42,359 nucleotides of DNA from contig JABTBR010000056.1 of NCBI GenBank assembly GCA_013284265.1, forward strand, positions 1 to 42,359, in the 5' to 3' direction. Under the pieces are notes generated by a model that saw only the letters and a program-made list of their open reading frames with translations, had not been told where the DNA came from and searched no databases. The stretch's first letter is position 1; the number at the start of each line of letters is the position of its first letter. The position numbers were made by a program, and so were the translations under genes. Source of the stretch: Oxalobacteraceae bacterium. GTDB lineage: Bacteria > Pseudomonadota > Gammaproteobacteria > Burkholderiales > Burkholderiaceae_D. This document shows, piece by piece, positions 24,868 through 33,246 of the stretch.

Positions 24868-25786
24868 GCCGGCGGCGAACGCCGCCCCGCTGGCCACCAC
24901 CACCTCGGTGGCGGCCATGCCCGAAATCCGCGAAGGCCAGTCGGTCGCGCTGCTGCAGGAGCTGCATATCCTCACGCGCGACGGCAAGATGAACCAGGAC
25001 AGCCGGCGCAAGCTCAAGCAGGTCTATCATCTGTATCAGTTCATCGAGCCTCTGCTCAAGGAAGTGCAGGCCGCAGGCGGCACCGATGCGCGCGGCGTGT
25101 CGCTGGTCGACCATGGCGCGGGCAAGTCCTATCTGGGCTTCATACTGTACGACCTGTTCTTCAAGTCGCTCAACGATGGCTCGCATATCTACGGCATCGA
25201 AACGCGCGAAGAGCTGGTCGCCAAATCGCAGGAGCTGGCCAGGAAATTCAACTTCCCCGGCATGTCCTTCCTGCCGCTGTCGGTGGCCGAATCGACCGAG
25301 TCGAAGCTGCTGCCGGAGCAGGTCGATGTGGTCACCGCGCTGCACGCATGTAACACCGCGACCGACGACGCGATCCATTTCGCGCTGAAGAAAAAAGCCA
25401 GGTACATGGTGCTGGTGCCTTGCTGCCAGGCCGAGGTGGCTTCGGTGCTGAAGAAGAACAAGGCCAAGTCCCTGGCCGGGAATGTGCTGACCGAACTGTG
25501 GCGCCATCCGCTGCATACGCGCGAGTTCGGCAGCCAGATCACCAATGTGCTGCGCTGCCTGCAGCTGGAAGCGCATGGCTATCAGGTCAATGTGACGGAG
25601 TTGGTGGGCTGGGAACACTCGATGAAAAACGAGTTGATCATCGCGACCTATAAAAACCTGCCGCGCCAGCGTCCAACCGCGCGCCTGCGCGAAGTGCTGG
25701 AAACGCTGGGCCTGGAAGAAATGGGGCAGCGCTTCTTTACTGAACAAGTAGCTATCGCTGCACAAACCACGGAGCAGCCAGCATGA
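24854..25786 (+). CDS. Class I SAM-dependent methyltransferase (Methyltransf_32-like)
   Basis: Protein of 310 residues. Motif I appears as SLVDHGAGKSYLGFILYD (about 78-95), with a family block VTALHACNTATDDAIHFAL and MVLVPCCQAEVA. These HACxTATDDAI and VPCC signatures belong to the Methyltransf_32 group (METTL25/GSTCD-related), whose bacterial substrates are unknown. ATG at 24854 overlaps iscX by 14 bases; an alternative ATG at 24917 (MPEIREGQ) would remove a low-complexity N-terminus. Co-transcription with isc is likely from the overlap, but a role in Fe-S metabolism is not shown. Confidence 0.82.
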   Translation: MKRVKPAANAAPLATTTSVAAMPEIREGQSVALLQELHILTRDGKMNQDSRRKLKQVYHLYQFIEPLLKEVQAAGGTDARGVSLVDHGAGKSYLGFILYDLFFKSLNDGSHIYGIETREELVAKSQELARKFNFPGMSFLPLSVAESTESKLLPEQVDVVTALHACNTATDDAIHFALKKKARYMVLVPCCQAEVASVLKKNKAKSLAGNVLTELWRHPLHTREFGSQITNVLRCLQLEAHGYQVNVTELVGWEHSMKNELIIATYKNLPRQRPTARLREVLETLGLEEMGQRFFTEQVAIAAQTTEQPA

Positions 25787-26529
25787 GCGACGATTCCATT
25801 TTCGACCTGTCGGTGCGGCTGGCCAAGCGCATCGCGGAAACCCGGCCGTGCTCGCGCCGCGAAGCGGAGCAGTATATTGAAGGCGGCTGGGTCACGGTCG
25901 ATGGTGTGATCGTCGAGGAAGCCGGCGCGCGCGTCTCGCCCGGCCAGGTCATCGAGATCGCGGCCGATGCGACCTTGCTGGAAATCCTGCCGGTGACGAT
26001 TCTGTTCAACAAGCCGGCTGGCAGTAATGGCGGCGATGGTGTCGAAGGCGAGCCAGCTGTGAATCTGCTGAACGCCGATTCGCTGACAGCCAGCGCACGC
26101 GGGCAGCGCTTCCTGAAGCGCCATGTGAATAATCTGACGCTGACCAATGTGCTCGATACCAAGGCCAGCGGCCTGATGATCTACACCCAGGACTTCCGGG
26201 TGACGCGCAAGCTGGTTGACGATGCTGCGAAGGTGGAGCAGGAGCTGATCGTGGAAGTGGCGGGGGATATTGCCGAAGGCGGTCTGGCGCGGCTGAACCA
26301 TGGCCTGAATTTCCGTGGCAAGCCACTGCCGCCGATCAAGGTCAGCTGGCAGAATGAAACGAAACTGCGCTTTGCGCTGAAGGGCGTGCTGTCGGGGCAG
26401 ATCGAGTTTATGTGCAAGCAGGTGGGCTTGAGTGTGGTGGCGATGAAGCGTATCCGCATTGGACGTATCGCCATGTCCAGCTTGCCGGTAGGCGAGTGGC
26501 GCTACCTGCTGGATCACGAGAAGTTCTAA
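25783..26529 (+). CDS. rRNA pseudouridine synthase (RsuA/RluB/E/F family)
   Basis: Protein of 248 residues. An S4 RNA-binding domain at about 10-70 (RLAKRIAETRPCSRREAEQYIEGGWVTVDG) is followed by the TruA-fold catalytic domain. The catalytic Asp lies in TNVLDTKASGLMIYT (about 126-140), where the usual RLD is VLD; the Asp is kept. The C-terminal KQVGLSVVAMKRIRIGRI block is typical of RluF/RluB-type enzymes. Which uridine is modified cannot be told. It overlaps the methyltransferase by ATGA, so both are probably translated from the extended isc transcript. Confidence 0.85.
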   Translation: MSDDSIFDLSVRLAKRIAETRPCSRREAEQYIEGGWVTVDGVIVEEAGARVSPGQVIEIAADATLLEILPVTILFNKPAGSNGGDGVEGEPAVNLLNADSLTASARGQRFLKRHVNNLTLTNVLDTKASGLMIYTQDFRVTRKLVDDAAKVEQELIVEVAGDIAEGGLARLNHGLNFRGKPLPPIKVSWQNETKLRFALKGVLSGQIEFMCKQVGLSVVAMKRIRIGRIAMSSLPVGEWRYLLDHEKF

Positions 26530-26572
26530 GGTTGAGTGGTGTTGACGTTAACGCCAAGGCGCCGCCGGCCTT

Positions 26573-26664
26573 CTTAAAACCCACGGCAAAGAGCCGGGGT
26601 ACGACCCGCCGGGTCGTACCCCAGGGTTGCGCAGTGGGTTTTTAGGGTTACGCCGTGAGTTTTT
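26573..26664 (+). repeat. Copy R5 of the nested-palindrome repeat
   Basis: Nearly complete single copy. The left arm AAAACCCACGGCAAAGAGCC is at 26576-26595, the inner hairpin GGGGTACGACCC-GCC-GGGTCGTACCCC at 26596-26622, and the right half reads AGGGTTGCGCAGTGGGTTT, plus one extra right half GGGTTACGCCGTGAG. The inner arms differ from R2 and R6 (TACGA/TCGTA against TCTGA/TCAGA) but pair perfectly. It sits between two convergent genes and may end both transcripts. Confidence 0.8.
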
Positions 26665-26720
26665 TCAAAAGCCGCTGACCAGCGACCAGAAATCAACGAC
26701 CTAGAACCCACAACCATAAA

Positions 26721-27404
26721 TCAAGCCGCAGCTTCGCCTGCGGCTTTTGCTTTCTTGGCCGGCTTGGGCAGTTGCACCAGCCGCGTGCCCGCCATCCGGT
26801 CATGCAGGAACTGCCGATCCTTGTTGAAGAAGGCCGTTGCGGCCCAGCACAGGATACCGATACCAACCGCGCCAAGTGCGCGCCATCTGCCCAGACCCAG
26901 CGCATAGTCAGCCAGCAGCGCCGGCAAGACCCACAACCAGCACAGCAGATAGCGCACTGCAGCAGCCTGCAACGACAGGCGCGCACCATTCGGCATCTGC
27001 ACCTGGATACGCCAGGTGCGCATGGCCAGGGTCTGGCCCTCGCGGCTCCACTGGTGGATGAAATAAGCACCCAGCACCAGGAAGGCCAGCGCCTGGCGCA
27101 TATGCTCGACCACCTTGGTATGGCTGGACTGAGTCGCGACTTCAAAGATCAGGAAAGGCAGGAACAGCACGGCAAAGCCGAGCAGGCATTCGTACACCAT
27201 GGAGATCAGACGGCGGGCCACGGTCGGCGCGACGCGGATGAAGCTGTCGCCGTTCGCGGCTGCGCTGCCCGATGTCGCTTCGGCGCCAATGCCGCCGCTA
27301 TTGTTGCCGGACTTGCCGGACTTGCCGGACTTGACGCCGCTGGCGGAACCGCCCGCGCCGCGTCCTGTGGATTTGGCTTGCGGGCGCGGCTGCTTATTTG
27401 ACAT
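26721..27404 (-). CDS. RDD family membrane protein
   Basis: Protein of 227 residues. A Gly/Ser/Lys-rich soluble N-terminus (about 1-60) precedes an RDD domain with about four hydrophobic segments: MVYECLLGFAVLFLPFLIF, ALAFLVLGAYFIHQW, YLLCWLWVLPALLADYALG and ALGAVGIGILCWAATAFF. The RDD Arg/Asp signature is relaxed (ARRLISMVYECLL). The tail is Lys/Ala-rich. Its ATG lies 11 bases inside the end of the DUF3106 gene, so it is the last gene of the sigma-factor operon. RDD proteins are often of unknown function; some act in ion or solute transport. Confidence 0.8.
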   Translation of the reverse strand: MSNKQPRPQAKSTGRGAGGSASGVKSGKSGKSGNNSGGIGAEATSGSAAANGDSFIRVAPTVARRLISMVYECLLGFAVLFLPFLIFEVATQSSHTKVVEHMRQALAFLVLGAYFIHQWSREGQTLAMRTWRIQVQMPNGARLSLQAAAVRYLLCWLWVLPALLADYALGLGRWRALGAVGIGILCWAATAFFNKDRQFLHDRMAGTRLVQLPKPAKKAKAAGEAAA

Positions 27405-28230
27405 TGGCGGGAGCGGGTGGGGTGGGGGCGGCAGCAGCCGGGACCGTCGTTACAGCGGCGGCGGCAGGCACGGCGGCGGCAGGCGCTGGCACGGTGCCCG
27501 TCGGCGCAGCGGCTGCCGGAGCAGTCCCCGGTCCCGTTGGAACGGGCGTGACATTGCTGGCGGCAGGCGCGCTGGCCGGCAGTGGCATCAGCACCGGCGT
27601 CGGGTTGCGGACCGCGCTGGTGGGCGGCACGATAGGGGCCACCGTCTTGACCTTGCTTTGTGCCGGGGTCGGCAGATTGGCCACCTGCTTCTTCATGGCG
27701 GCCTCGGCGGCGAGCTTCTTCTTTTCCTCTTCCGGCAACTGCTGGTATTGATCCCATTGCGCCGATTTCTGGCCGGAACCGATCTTTTGGCTGCGCGCAA
27801 AGTTCTGGCGCACCACGCGCCGTTCTTCCGGCGTCATCCTGATCCACTCGCGCATGCGTTCCTGCACCCGGGCTTGCTCGTCCGGATTCATCGACGAGTA
27901 ACGGTTGGCGATTTCCAGCCATTTCTGCTTGCGCAGCGGTTCCAGCTTGTCCCACTCGCCGGTCAGCGGCTGCAGGGCTTGCTGCTGGGCTGGCGTCAGA
28001 TCTTTCCACAGGGGTTTTTCAGGCGATTTGGCGCTGGCATGCTTGCCGCCCGCTGCGCCGGGCTTGCTCGTGGCAACGCCGGCGCTGGCGCCGACGGCAG
28101 CCGCCGCGGCAGGGGCTGCCGGCGCGGGCGTGGACCGGGTCGCGCTGATCCAGCCGGCGCCCGCGGCGACCACTGCTGCAAGCGCTAGCACCACCAGGCC
28201 GAGTTTGGTCCGACCGTTGAAACGGGTCAT
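27394..28230 (-). CDS. DUF3106 domain-containing membrane-anchored protein
   Basis: Protein of 278 residues. One N-terminal membrane anchor (about 10-30, LGLVVLALAAVVAAGAGWISA) is followed by an Ala/Pro-rich linker and a charged helical DUF3106 domain (about 72-165, with PLWKDLTPAQQQALQPL and RMTPEERRVVRQNFAR). The C-terminus is a long Ala/Pro/Val-rich tail. The domain resembles Spy/CpxP-like helical repeats in composition only. It follows the DUF3619 gene by 2 bases and overlaps the RDD gene. The bulk is likely periplasmic. The function is unknown; the operon context suggests an envelope role under the ECF sigma factor. Confidence 0.8.
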   Translation of the reverse strand: MTRFNGRTKLGLVVLALAAVVAAGAGWISATRSTPAPAAPAAAAAVGASAGVATSKPGAAGGKHASAKSPEKPLWKDLTPAQQQALQPLTGEWDKLEPLRKQKWLEIANRYSSMNPDEQARVQERMREWIRMTPEERRVVRQNFARSQKIGSGQKSAQWDQYQQLPEEEKKKLAAEAAMKKQVANLPTPAQSKVKTVAPIVPPTSAVRNPTPVLMPLPASAPAASNVTPVPTGPGTAPAAAAPTGTVPAPAAAVPAAAAVTTVPAAAAPTPPAPANVK

Positions 28231-28232
28231 CC

Positions 28233-28643
28233 TTATTGCTCGCTTTGTGTCAGGTAGGCGTTGAAACCGTGATCCAGATAGGCCGACAGCGGCAATTCAT
28301 CGGACAGCACGGCGGCATCCAGTTCGGCCAGCTCGGCGATGCGCTGCTGCTGCTCGTACTGATAGATACCGCTCAGGCCGGCGACCAGCGCGAACAGGGG
28401 CACGGCCACGCTCATGCGGCCCAGCCAGGAGAAGGGCTGCGAGAAGAAACCACCGGACTGGCCGGCGCGGCCAGTGTTCAGCGCCAGTTGCTGCACGCGC
28501 ACAGGGGCATCGGCCTTTTTGCGGGCCATGGCCGCCTTGCGCGCGGCCGCCAGACGGTCGGTCGTTGAGGCGGGCAGCGTATCGAGCTGGTCGTTGAGCG
28601 CGTGGCGCACCTTGTAGGCAAAATTGAGGTCGTCGGTGTTCAT
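28233..28643 (-). CDS. DUF3619 family protein, anti-sigma-like
   Basis: Protein of 136 residues. The start at MNTDDLNFAYKVRHAL is set by the ATGA overlap with the sigma-factor stop. About 80 basic N-terminal residues precede a single membrane helix (MSVAVPLFALVAGLSGIYQY) and a short acidic C-terminus. A cytoplasmic N-terminus, one helix and direct coupling to an ECF sigma gene is the layout of membrane anti-sigma factors. No ZAS zinc motif is present. The anti-sigma role is inference; family membership is from recognition of the conserved betaproteobacterial pair. Confidence 0.75.
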   Translation of the reverse strand: MNTDDLNFAYKVRHALNDQLDTLPASTTDRLAAARKAAMARKKADAPVRVQQLALNTGRAGQSGGFFSQPFSWLGRMSVAVPLFALVAGLSGIYQYEQQQRIAELAELDAAVLSDELPLSAYLDHGFNAYLTQSEQ

Positions 28644-29209
28644 AGTGTTATTCCCTTGGCTTTCAGCGTCTCGGCGAGCGCGTGCGTTGCACGTGAGCAA
28701 TGCGTTTTCACACTGCCTTCGGAGCAACCCATTGCTTCGGCCGTTTCGGCCACGTCCATGTCTTGCCAGTAACGCATGAGGAAGGCTTCTCGTTGACGCG
28801 CGGGCAGCTTTTGCACCGCTTGGTCGATCAACTCCAGCGTTTGCTGGCGCTCGACCTTGTCCGCGCTCGACTCGGACGCTTCCGTTCCCTGTTCCGCCTC
28901 GTAGGATTCGAGTATATCAAAGTCCTCATGGTCGTTATTCGCCGGGGCCATGCCGGAGAACAGGCTAACCCAGGTGTTACGGACCTTTTCCCTGCGGAAA
29001 TAATCTAGGATGGTGGTCTGGAGGATGCGCTGGAACAGCATCGGCAGTTCGGCGGCCGGCTTGTCGCCGTATTTTTCGGCGAGCTTGATCATCGCGTCCT
29101 GCACGATGTCCAGGGCCGATTCATCCTTGCGCACCGCGTAGACGGCCTGTTTGAAGGCGCGCCGCTCGACGTTTTCGAGAAAGTCGGAGAGTTCTTTGTC
29201 TGTTGCCAT
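28640..29209 (-). CDS. ECF RNA polymerase sigma factor
   Basis: Protein of 189 residues. The start at MATDKELSDFLENVERR is chosen because the upstream in-frame codons (to 29308) look non-coding. Sigma region 2: AVRKDESALDIVQDAMIKLAEKY and ILQTTILDYFRREKVRNTWVSLF. Region 4: LPARQREAFLMRYWQDMDVAETAEAMGCSEGSVKTHCSRATHALAETL with a clear helix-turn-helix. An acidic linker separates them. It is the first of four tightly packed genes (sigma, DUF3619, DUF3106, RDD). The promoter it recognises is not evident from this window. Confidence 0.92.
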   Translation of the reverse strand: MATDKELSDFLENVERRAFKQAVYAVRKDESALDIVQDAMIKLAEKYGDKPAAELPMLFQRILQTTILDYFRREKVRNTWVSLFSGMAPANNDHEDFDILESYEAEQGTEASESSADKVERQQTLELIDQAVQKLPARQREAFLMRYWQDMDVAETAEAMGCSEGSVKTHCSRATHALAETLKAKGITL

Positions 29210-29313
29210 GCGTGGAGGAACGTACTGCCGGAGGCTGCGGTTAAAAGAGCCGTAAGCGGCCAGGAGGTCGAACTGGAGGTGATTGCCAAGTTGAGCGCAT
29301 GCTAGCAAAAATT

Positions 29314-29390
29314 GGCCATTTCTGCATGGTTTTCATGCTCAGGCGCACCACTTTGGCCCGTTTTGTGTAATTTCACTTGCCGAAATGGCC
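29314..29390. repeat. Inverted repeat in the sigma-factor/ilvB divergent region
   Basis: The 517-base gap 29210-29726 separates divergent genes. It contains perfect 9-base arms GGCCATTTC (29314-29322) and GAAATGGCC (29382-29390), 59 bases apart. A weak plus-strand promoter candidate, TTGCGT (29572-29577) and GCTATC (29595-29600) at 17 bases, would serve ilvB. Otherwise I see no gene, RNA or attenuator in this gap. Confidence 0.3.
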
Positions 29391-29726
29391 CAGCCGTAGT
29401 ACCGTATGGAACGCTTTGAACACCCCGAAGCTCTATGGTCATGTCGCAGCAGGCACACAACGCCGCTTTCGGCACGACGCGCTCTCAATATATGTAGGCA
29501 GTTTGCTCTAACCCGCGCCACAAGCGCGAGAGGTACGCACAACCGCTACAGAATAATCCAGCCAAACGAGTTTGCGTTTAGCGACGCTTTGTACGCTATC
29601 TATGGGTAGCGGAAGAGGTGGCGTGACCGCATAAAAAAGGGAAGCAGGGGCAACTGTAGTCGTAGGCGAACTTCGCTAGGAAAGAGCATCCGATCAATCT
29701 CCAATGGACCTTGAAAGGAATGTTTT

Positions 29727-31454
29727 ATGAATACCGAAGCAGCAGGTCAAATCACGGGCGCGGAAATACTGGTGCGCTGTCTGGCAGAAGAGGGCGTTGA
29801 ACACGTCTTCGGTTACCCGGGCGGAGCCGTACTGTATATCTACGACGCCATCTTCAAGCAAGACAAATTCCAACACATTCTGGTGCGTCACGAGCAGGCC
29901 GCTATCCATGCCGCCGATGCGTACTCGCGCAGCTCGCAAAAGGTTGGTGTAGCGCTGGTCACGTCCGGTCCGGGCGTCACGAATGCGGTCACCGGTCTGT
30001 CGACCGCCTATATGGACTCGATTCCCATGGTCGTGATTTCGGGCCAGGTCCCGAGCCACGCCATCGGCCAGGATGCCTTCCAGGAATGCGACACCGTCGG
30101 CATCACCCGCCCGGTCGTCAAGCACAACTTCCTCGTCAAGGACGTCAAGGACCTGGCTGAAACCGTCAAGAAAGCCTTCTTTATCGCCCGTACCGGCCGT
30201 CCAGGCCCTGTGCTGGTCGATATCCCGAAGGATATCTCGATGCACAAAGCGACTTACTCGTATCCGAAAGAGATCGAGATGCGCTCGTACAAACCGGTCG
30301 ACAAGGGCCATTCCGGCCAGATCCGCAAAGCCGTGCAGCTGCTGCTGCAAGCTGAACGTCCGATGATCTACACCGGCGGCGGCGTGATCCTGGCCAATGC
30401 CGCACCCGAGCTGAACAAGCTGGTCGACAAACTCGGTTTCCCTGTCACCAACACCCTGATGGGTCTGGGCGCCTACCGCGCCTCGAGCGAGCACTTCGTC
30501 GGCATGCCTGGCATGCACGGCACTTATGAAGCGAACATGGCGATGCAGCATTGCGACGTCCTGATCGCCATCGGCGCCCGTTTCGACGACCGCGTGATCG
30601 GCAACCCGAAACACTTCGCCTCGAACCCGCGCAAGATCATCCACGTGGACATCGATCCATCGTCGATCTCCAAGCGCGTCAAGGTCGATATCCCCATCGT
30701 CGGCAACGTCAAGGACGTGCTGATCGAATTCCTGGCCCAGCTCGACGCTTCGGAAGCCAAGCCGAACGCGCCCGCCGTCAAGGATTGGTGGAAACAGATC
30801 AATGAATGGCGCGGCCGCGACTGCCTGGTCTATCCAACCTCGGACCTGGTCATCAAGCCGCAATCGGTGGTGCAGAAGGTCTGGGAAGTGACCAAGGGCG
30901 ATGCCTTTATCACCTCCGACGTGGGCCAGCATCAGATGTGGGCGGCGCAGTACTACCCCTTCGACAAGCCACGCCGCTGGATCAATTCCGGTGGCCTGGG
31001 CACGATGGGCGTGGGCCTGCCGTACGCCATGGGCGTGCAGATGGCTAACCCGGACGCGACCGTCGCCTGCATCACCGGCGAAGGTTCGATCCAGATGTGT
31101 ATTCAGGAACTCGCGACCTGCAAGCAATACCATCTGACGCCGAAGATCATCATGCTCAACAACCGCTTCCTCGGCATGGTTCGCCAGTGGCAGCAGATCG
31201 ACTACGGTTCGCGCTACTCCGAGTCCTATATGGATTCGCTGCCGAACTTCGAGAAACTGGCCGAGGCCTATGGCCACGTCGGCATGCGCATCGAAAAACC
31301 GGGCGACGTCGATGGCGCCGTGCGCGAAGCGTTTGGCATGAAGGACAAACTGGTCTTCATGAACTTTATTACCGATCAATCGGAAAACGTATGGCCGATG
31401 GTGAAAGCGGGCAAAGGGCTCTCTGAAATGCTGTTGGGTTCGGAGGACTTATAA
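29727..31454 (+). CDS. ilvB: Acetolactate synthase, catalytic subunit
   Basis: ThDP-dependent enzyme of 575 residues that condenses pyruvate with pyruvate or 2-oxobutyrate, the first common step of Val/Leu/Ile synthesis. Motifs: GAEILVRCLAEEGVEHVFGYPGG start, the catalytic Glu in HILVRHEQAA, FAD-binding middle domain, and the ThDP/Mg motif ITGEGSIQMCIQELATCKQY with LNNRFLGMVRQWQ. GAAAGGAA lies 6 bases before the ATG. The small subunit starts one base after the stop. It is also called ilvI or the AHAS III large subunit in related genomes. Confidence 0.96.
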   Translation: MNTEAAGQITGAEILVRCLAEEGVEHVFGYPGGAVLYIYDAIFKQDKFQHILVRHEQAAIHAADAYSRSSQKVGVALVTSGPGVTNAVTGLSTAYMDSIPMVVISGQVPSHAIGQDAFQECDTVGITRPVVKHNFLVKDVKDLAETVKKAFFIARTGRPGPVLVDIPKDISMHKATYSYPKEIEMRSYKPVDKGHSGQIRKAVQLLLQAERPMIYTGGGVILANAAPELNKLVDKLGFPVTNTLMGLGAYRASSEHFVGMPGMHGTYEANMAMQHCDVLIAIGARFDDRVIGNPKHFASNPRKIIHVDIDPSSISKRVKVDIPIVGNVKDVLIEFLAQLDASEAKPNAPAVKDWWKQINEWRGRDCLVYPTSDLVIKPQSVVQKVWEVTKGDAFITSDVGQHQMWAAQYYPFDKPRRWINSGGLGTMGVGLPYAMGVQMANPDATVACITGEGSIQMCIQELATCKQYHLTPKIIMLNNRFLGMVRQWQQIDYGSRYSESYMDSLPNFEKLAEAYGHVGMRIEKPGDVDGAVREAFGMKDKLVFMNFITDQSENVWPMVKAGKGLSEMLLGSEDL

Positions 31455-31455
31455 G

Positions 31456-31947
31456 ATGCGACACATTATCTCTGTACTGCTGGAAAACGAAGCCGGCGCG
31501 CTGTCCCGTGTGGTTGGCCTGTTCTCGGCCCGCGGCTACAACATTGAAACGCTGACCGTTGCCCCGACCGAAGATCCGACGCTGTCGCGCATGACCATCG
31601 TCACCACCGGTTCCGACGACATCATCGAACAGATCACCAAGCATCTGAATCGCCTGATCGAAGTGGTGAAAGTGGTGGACCTGACCGAAGGCGCCCACAT
31701 CGAACGTGAGCTGATGCTCATCAAGGTGCGCGCGGTCGGCAAGGAACGCGAAGAAATGAAGCGCACCGCCGACATCTTCCGCGGCCGCATCATCGACGTG
31801 ACCGAGAAGACCTACACCATCGAGCTGACCGGCAACAAGGGCAAGCTCGACGCCTTCATCGATTCGATCGACCGCGCGTCGATTCTCGAGACTGTGCGTA
31901 CCGGTGGTTCGGGTATCGGCCGCGGCGAGCGCATCCTCAAAGTTTAA
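31456..31947 (+). CDS. ilvN: Acetolactate synthase, regulatory subunit
   Basis: Protein of 163 residues. The N-terminal ACT domain (MRHIISVLLENEAGALSRVVGLFSARGYNIETL) binds valine for feedback inhibition. The C-terminal ALS_ss domain (about 85-163, with ELMLIKVRAVGKEREEMKR and TYTIELTGNKGKLDAFI) activates the large subunit. Its length is typical. One base separates it from the large-subunit gene, so the two are coupled. Names ilvH and ilvN are both used for this type. Confidence 0.96.
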   Translation: MRHIISVLLENEAGALSRVVGLFSARGYNIETLTVAPTEDPTLSRMTIVTTGSDDIIEQITKHLNRLIEVVKVVDLTEGAHIERELMLIKVRAVGKEREEMKRTADIFRGRIIDVTEKTYTIELTGNKGKLDAFIDSIDRASILETVRTGGSGIGRGERILKV

Positions 31948-32019
31948 TAATTAGTACGTTTGTTTCATCGGTACGCCCAAAAACGTACTAGTTCTCACAC
32001 AATATAAATAGGAATTATC

Positions 32020-33036
32020 ATGAAAGTTTTCTACGACAAAGACGCCGACATCTCCCTGATCAAGGGTAAAAACGTTGCCATCATCGGCTACGGTTCGCAG
32101 GGCCATGCGCACGCGCAAAACCTGAGCGACTCCGGCTGCAACGTGACCGTTGGTCTGCGTAAAGGTGGTTCGTCGTGGTCCAAGGTTGAGAAAGCCGGCC
32201 TGAAAGTAGCGGAAGTAAACGACGCGGTCAAAGCCGCCGACGTCATCATGGTGTTGCTGCCGGACGAGAACATCGCCCAGGTCTACAACGAAAACATCGC
32301 ACCACACGCCAAGCAAGGCGCCGTGCTGGCCTTCGCCCACGGCTTCAATGTGCACTACGGTCAAGTCGTGCCACGCGCCGACCTGGACGTGATCATGGTC
32401 GCTCCTAAAGCACCTGGCCACACCGTGCGCGCAACCTACACCCAGGGCGGCGGCGTGCCTCACCTGATCGCTGTGTACCAGGACAAGTCCGGCCTGGCCC
32501 GCGACATCGCTCTGTCCTACGCTTCGGCCAATGGCGGCGGCCGTGCCGGTATCATCGAAACCAACTTCCGCGAAGAAACCGAAACCGATCTGTTCGGTGA
32601 GCAGGCTGTTCTGTGCGGCGGCGCCGTTGAACTGATCAAGGCCGGTTTCGAAACCCTGACCGAAGCTGGTTACGCTCCGGAAATGGCTTACTTCGAGTGC
32701 CTGCACGAACTGAAACTGATCGTCGACCTGATCTATGAAGGCGGTATCGCCAACATGAACTACTCGATCTCGAACAACGCTGAATACGGCGAATACGTGA
32801 CCGGCCCTAAAGTCGTCACCTCGGCGACCAAAGATGCGATGCGTCAGTGCCTGAAAGACATCCAGACCGGCGAATACGCCAAGTCCTTCATCCTGGAAAA
32901 CAAGGCCGGCGCACCGACCCTGATCTCCCGTCGCCGCCTGACCGCTGAGCATCCAATCGAAGAAGTCGGCGCAAAACTGCGCGCCATGATGCCTTGGATC
33001 GCCAAGAACAAGATGGTCGACCAGTCGAAGAACTAA
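32020..33036 (+). CDS. ilvC: Ketol-acid reductoisomerase
   Basis: Class I (short) enzyme of 338 residues that isomerises and reduces acetolactate with NADPH and Mg2+. The Rossmann domain has IIGYGSQGHAHAQNLSDSG followed by VGLRKGGSSW, whose Arg/Ser contacts mark NADPH use. The knotted C-terminal domain carries the metal ligands in ETDLFGEQAVLCGG and FECLHELKLIVDLIYEGG. It follows ilvN by 72 bases in the same operon. AGGAATTATC precedes the ATG. Confidence 0.97.
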   Translation: MKVFYDKDADISLIKGKNVAIIGYGSQGHAHAQNLSDSGCNVTVGLRKGGSSWSKVEKAGLKVAEVNDAVKAADVIMVLLPDENIAQVYNENIAPHAKQGAVLAFAHGFNVHYGQVVPRADLDVIMVAPKAPGHTVRATYTQGGGVPHLIAVYQDKSGLARDIALSYASANGGGRAGIIETNFREETETDLFGEQAVLCGGAVELIKAGFETLTEAGYAPEMAYFECLHELKLIVDLIYEGGIANMNYSISNNAEYGEYVTGPKVVTSATKDAMRQCLKDIQTGEYAKSFILENKAGAPTLISRRRLTAEHPIEEVGAKLRAMMPWIAKNKMVDQSKN

Positions 33037-33196
33037 AAACCGAGTTGCCGCGCCGCCTATCCCCGGGTCGTCAGGGGAGGGCGGCCGGTCCTGGGTTGAA
33101 AACGCGCCTGTTACAAACGCTCACCTTGTCGTACAGAACTTGTCTGTAAAATAAGGTAAAGTATTTGCTACCGCCAGTTCTGCTGGTGTTGCGCAC

Positions 33197-33220
33197 AAAT
33201 GGGGCCTTGCGCCCCATTTT
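33197..33220 (+). terminator. Intrinsic terminator-like hairpin after ilvC
   Basis: AAATGGGGC and GCCCCATTT pair around a 5-base loop (stem arms 33197-33205 and 33211-33219), followed by TGCATTTTC. It lies 27 bases before the SIMPL gene start, so it could end the ilv transcript or act in the SIMPL gene leader. The weak T-run leaves it uncertain. Confidence 0.5.
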
Positions 33221-33246
33221 GCATTTTCAACTTTGGAGAAACGTCT

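Noticed and set aside
29441..29497. Short ORF of 18 codons as an ilv leader peptide
   Set aside because: It has no run of Ile, Val or Leu codons, no convincing ribosome binding site and no terminator/antiterminator pair after it.
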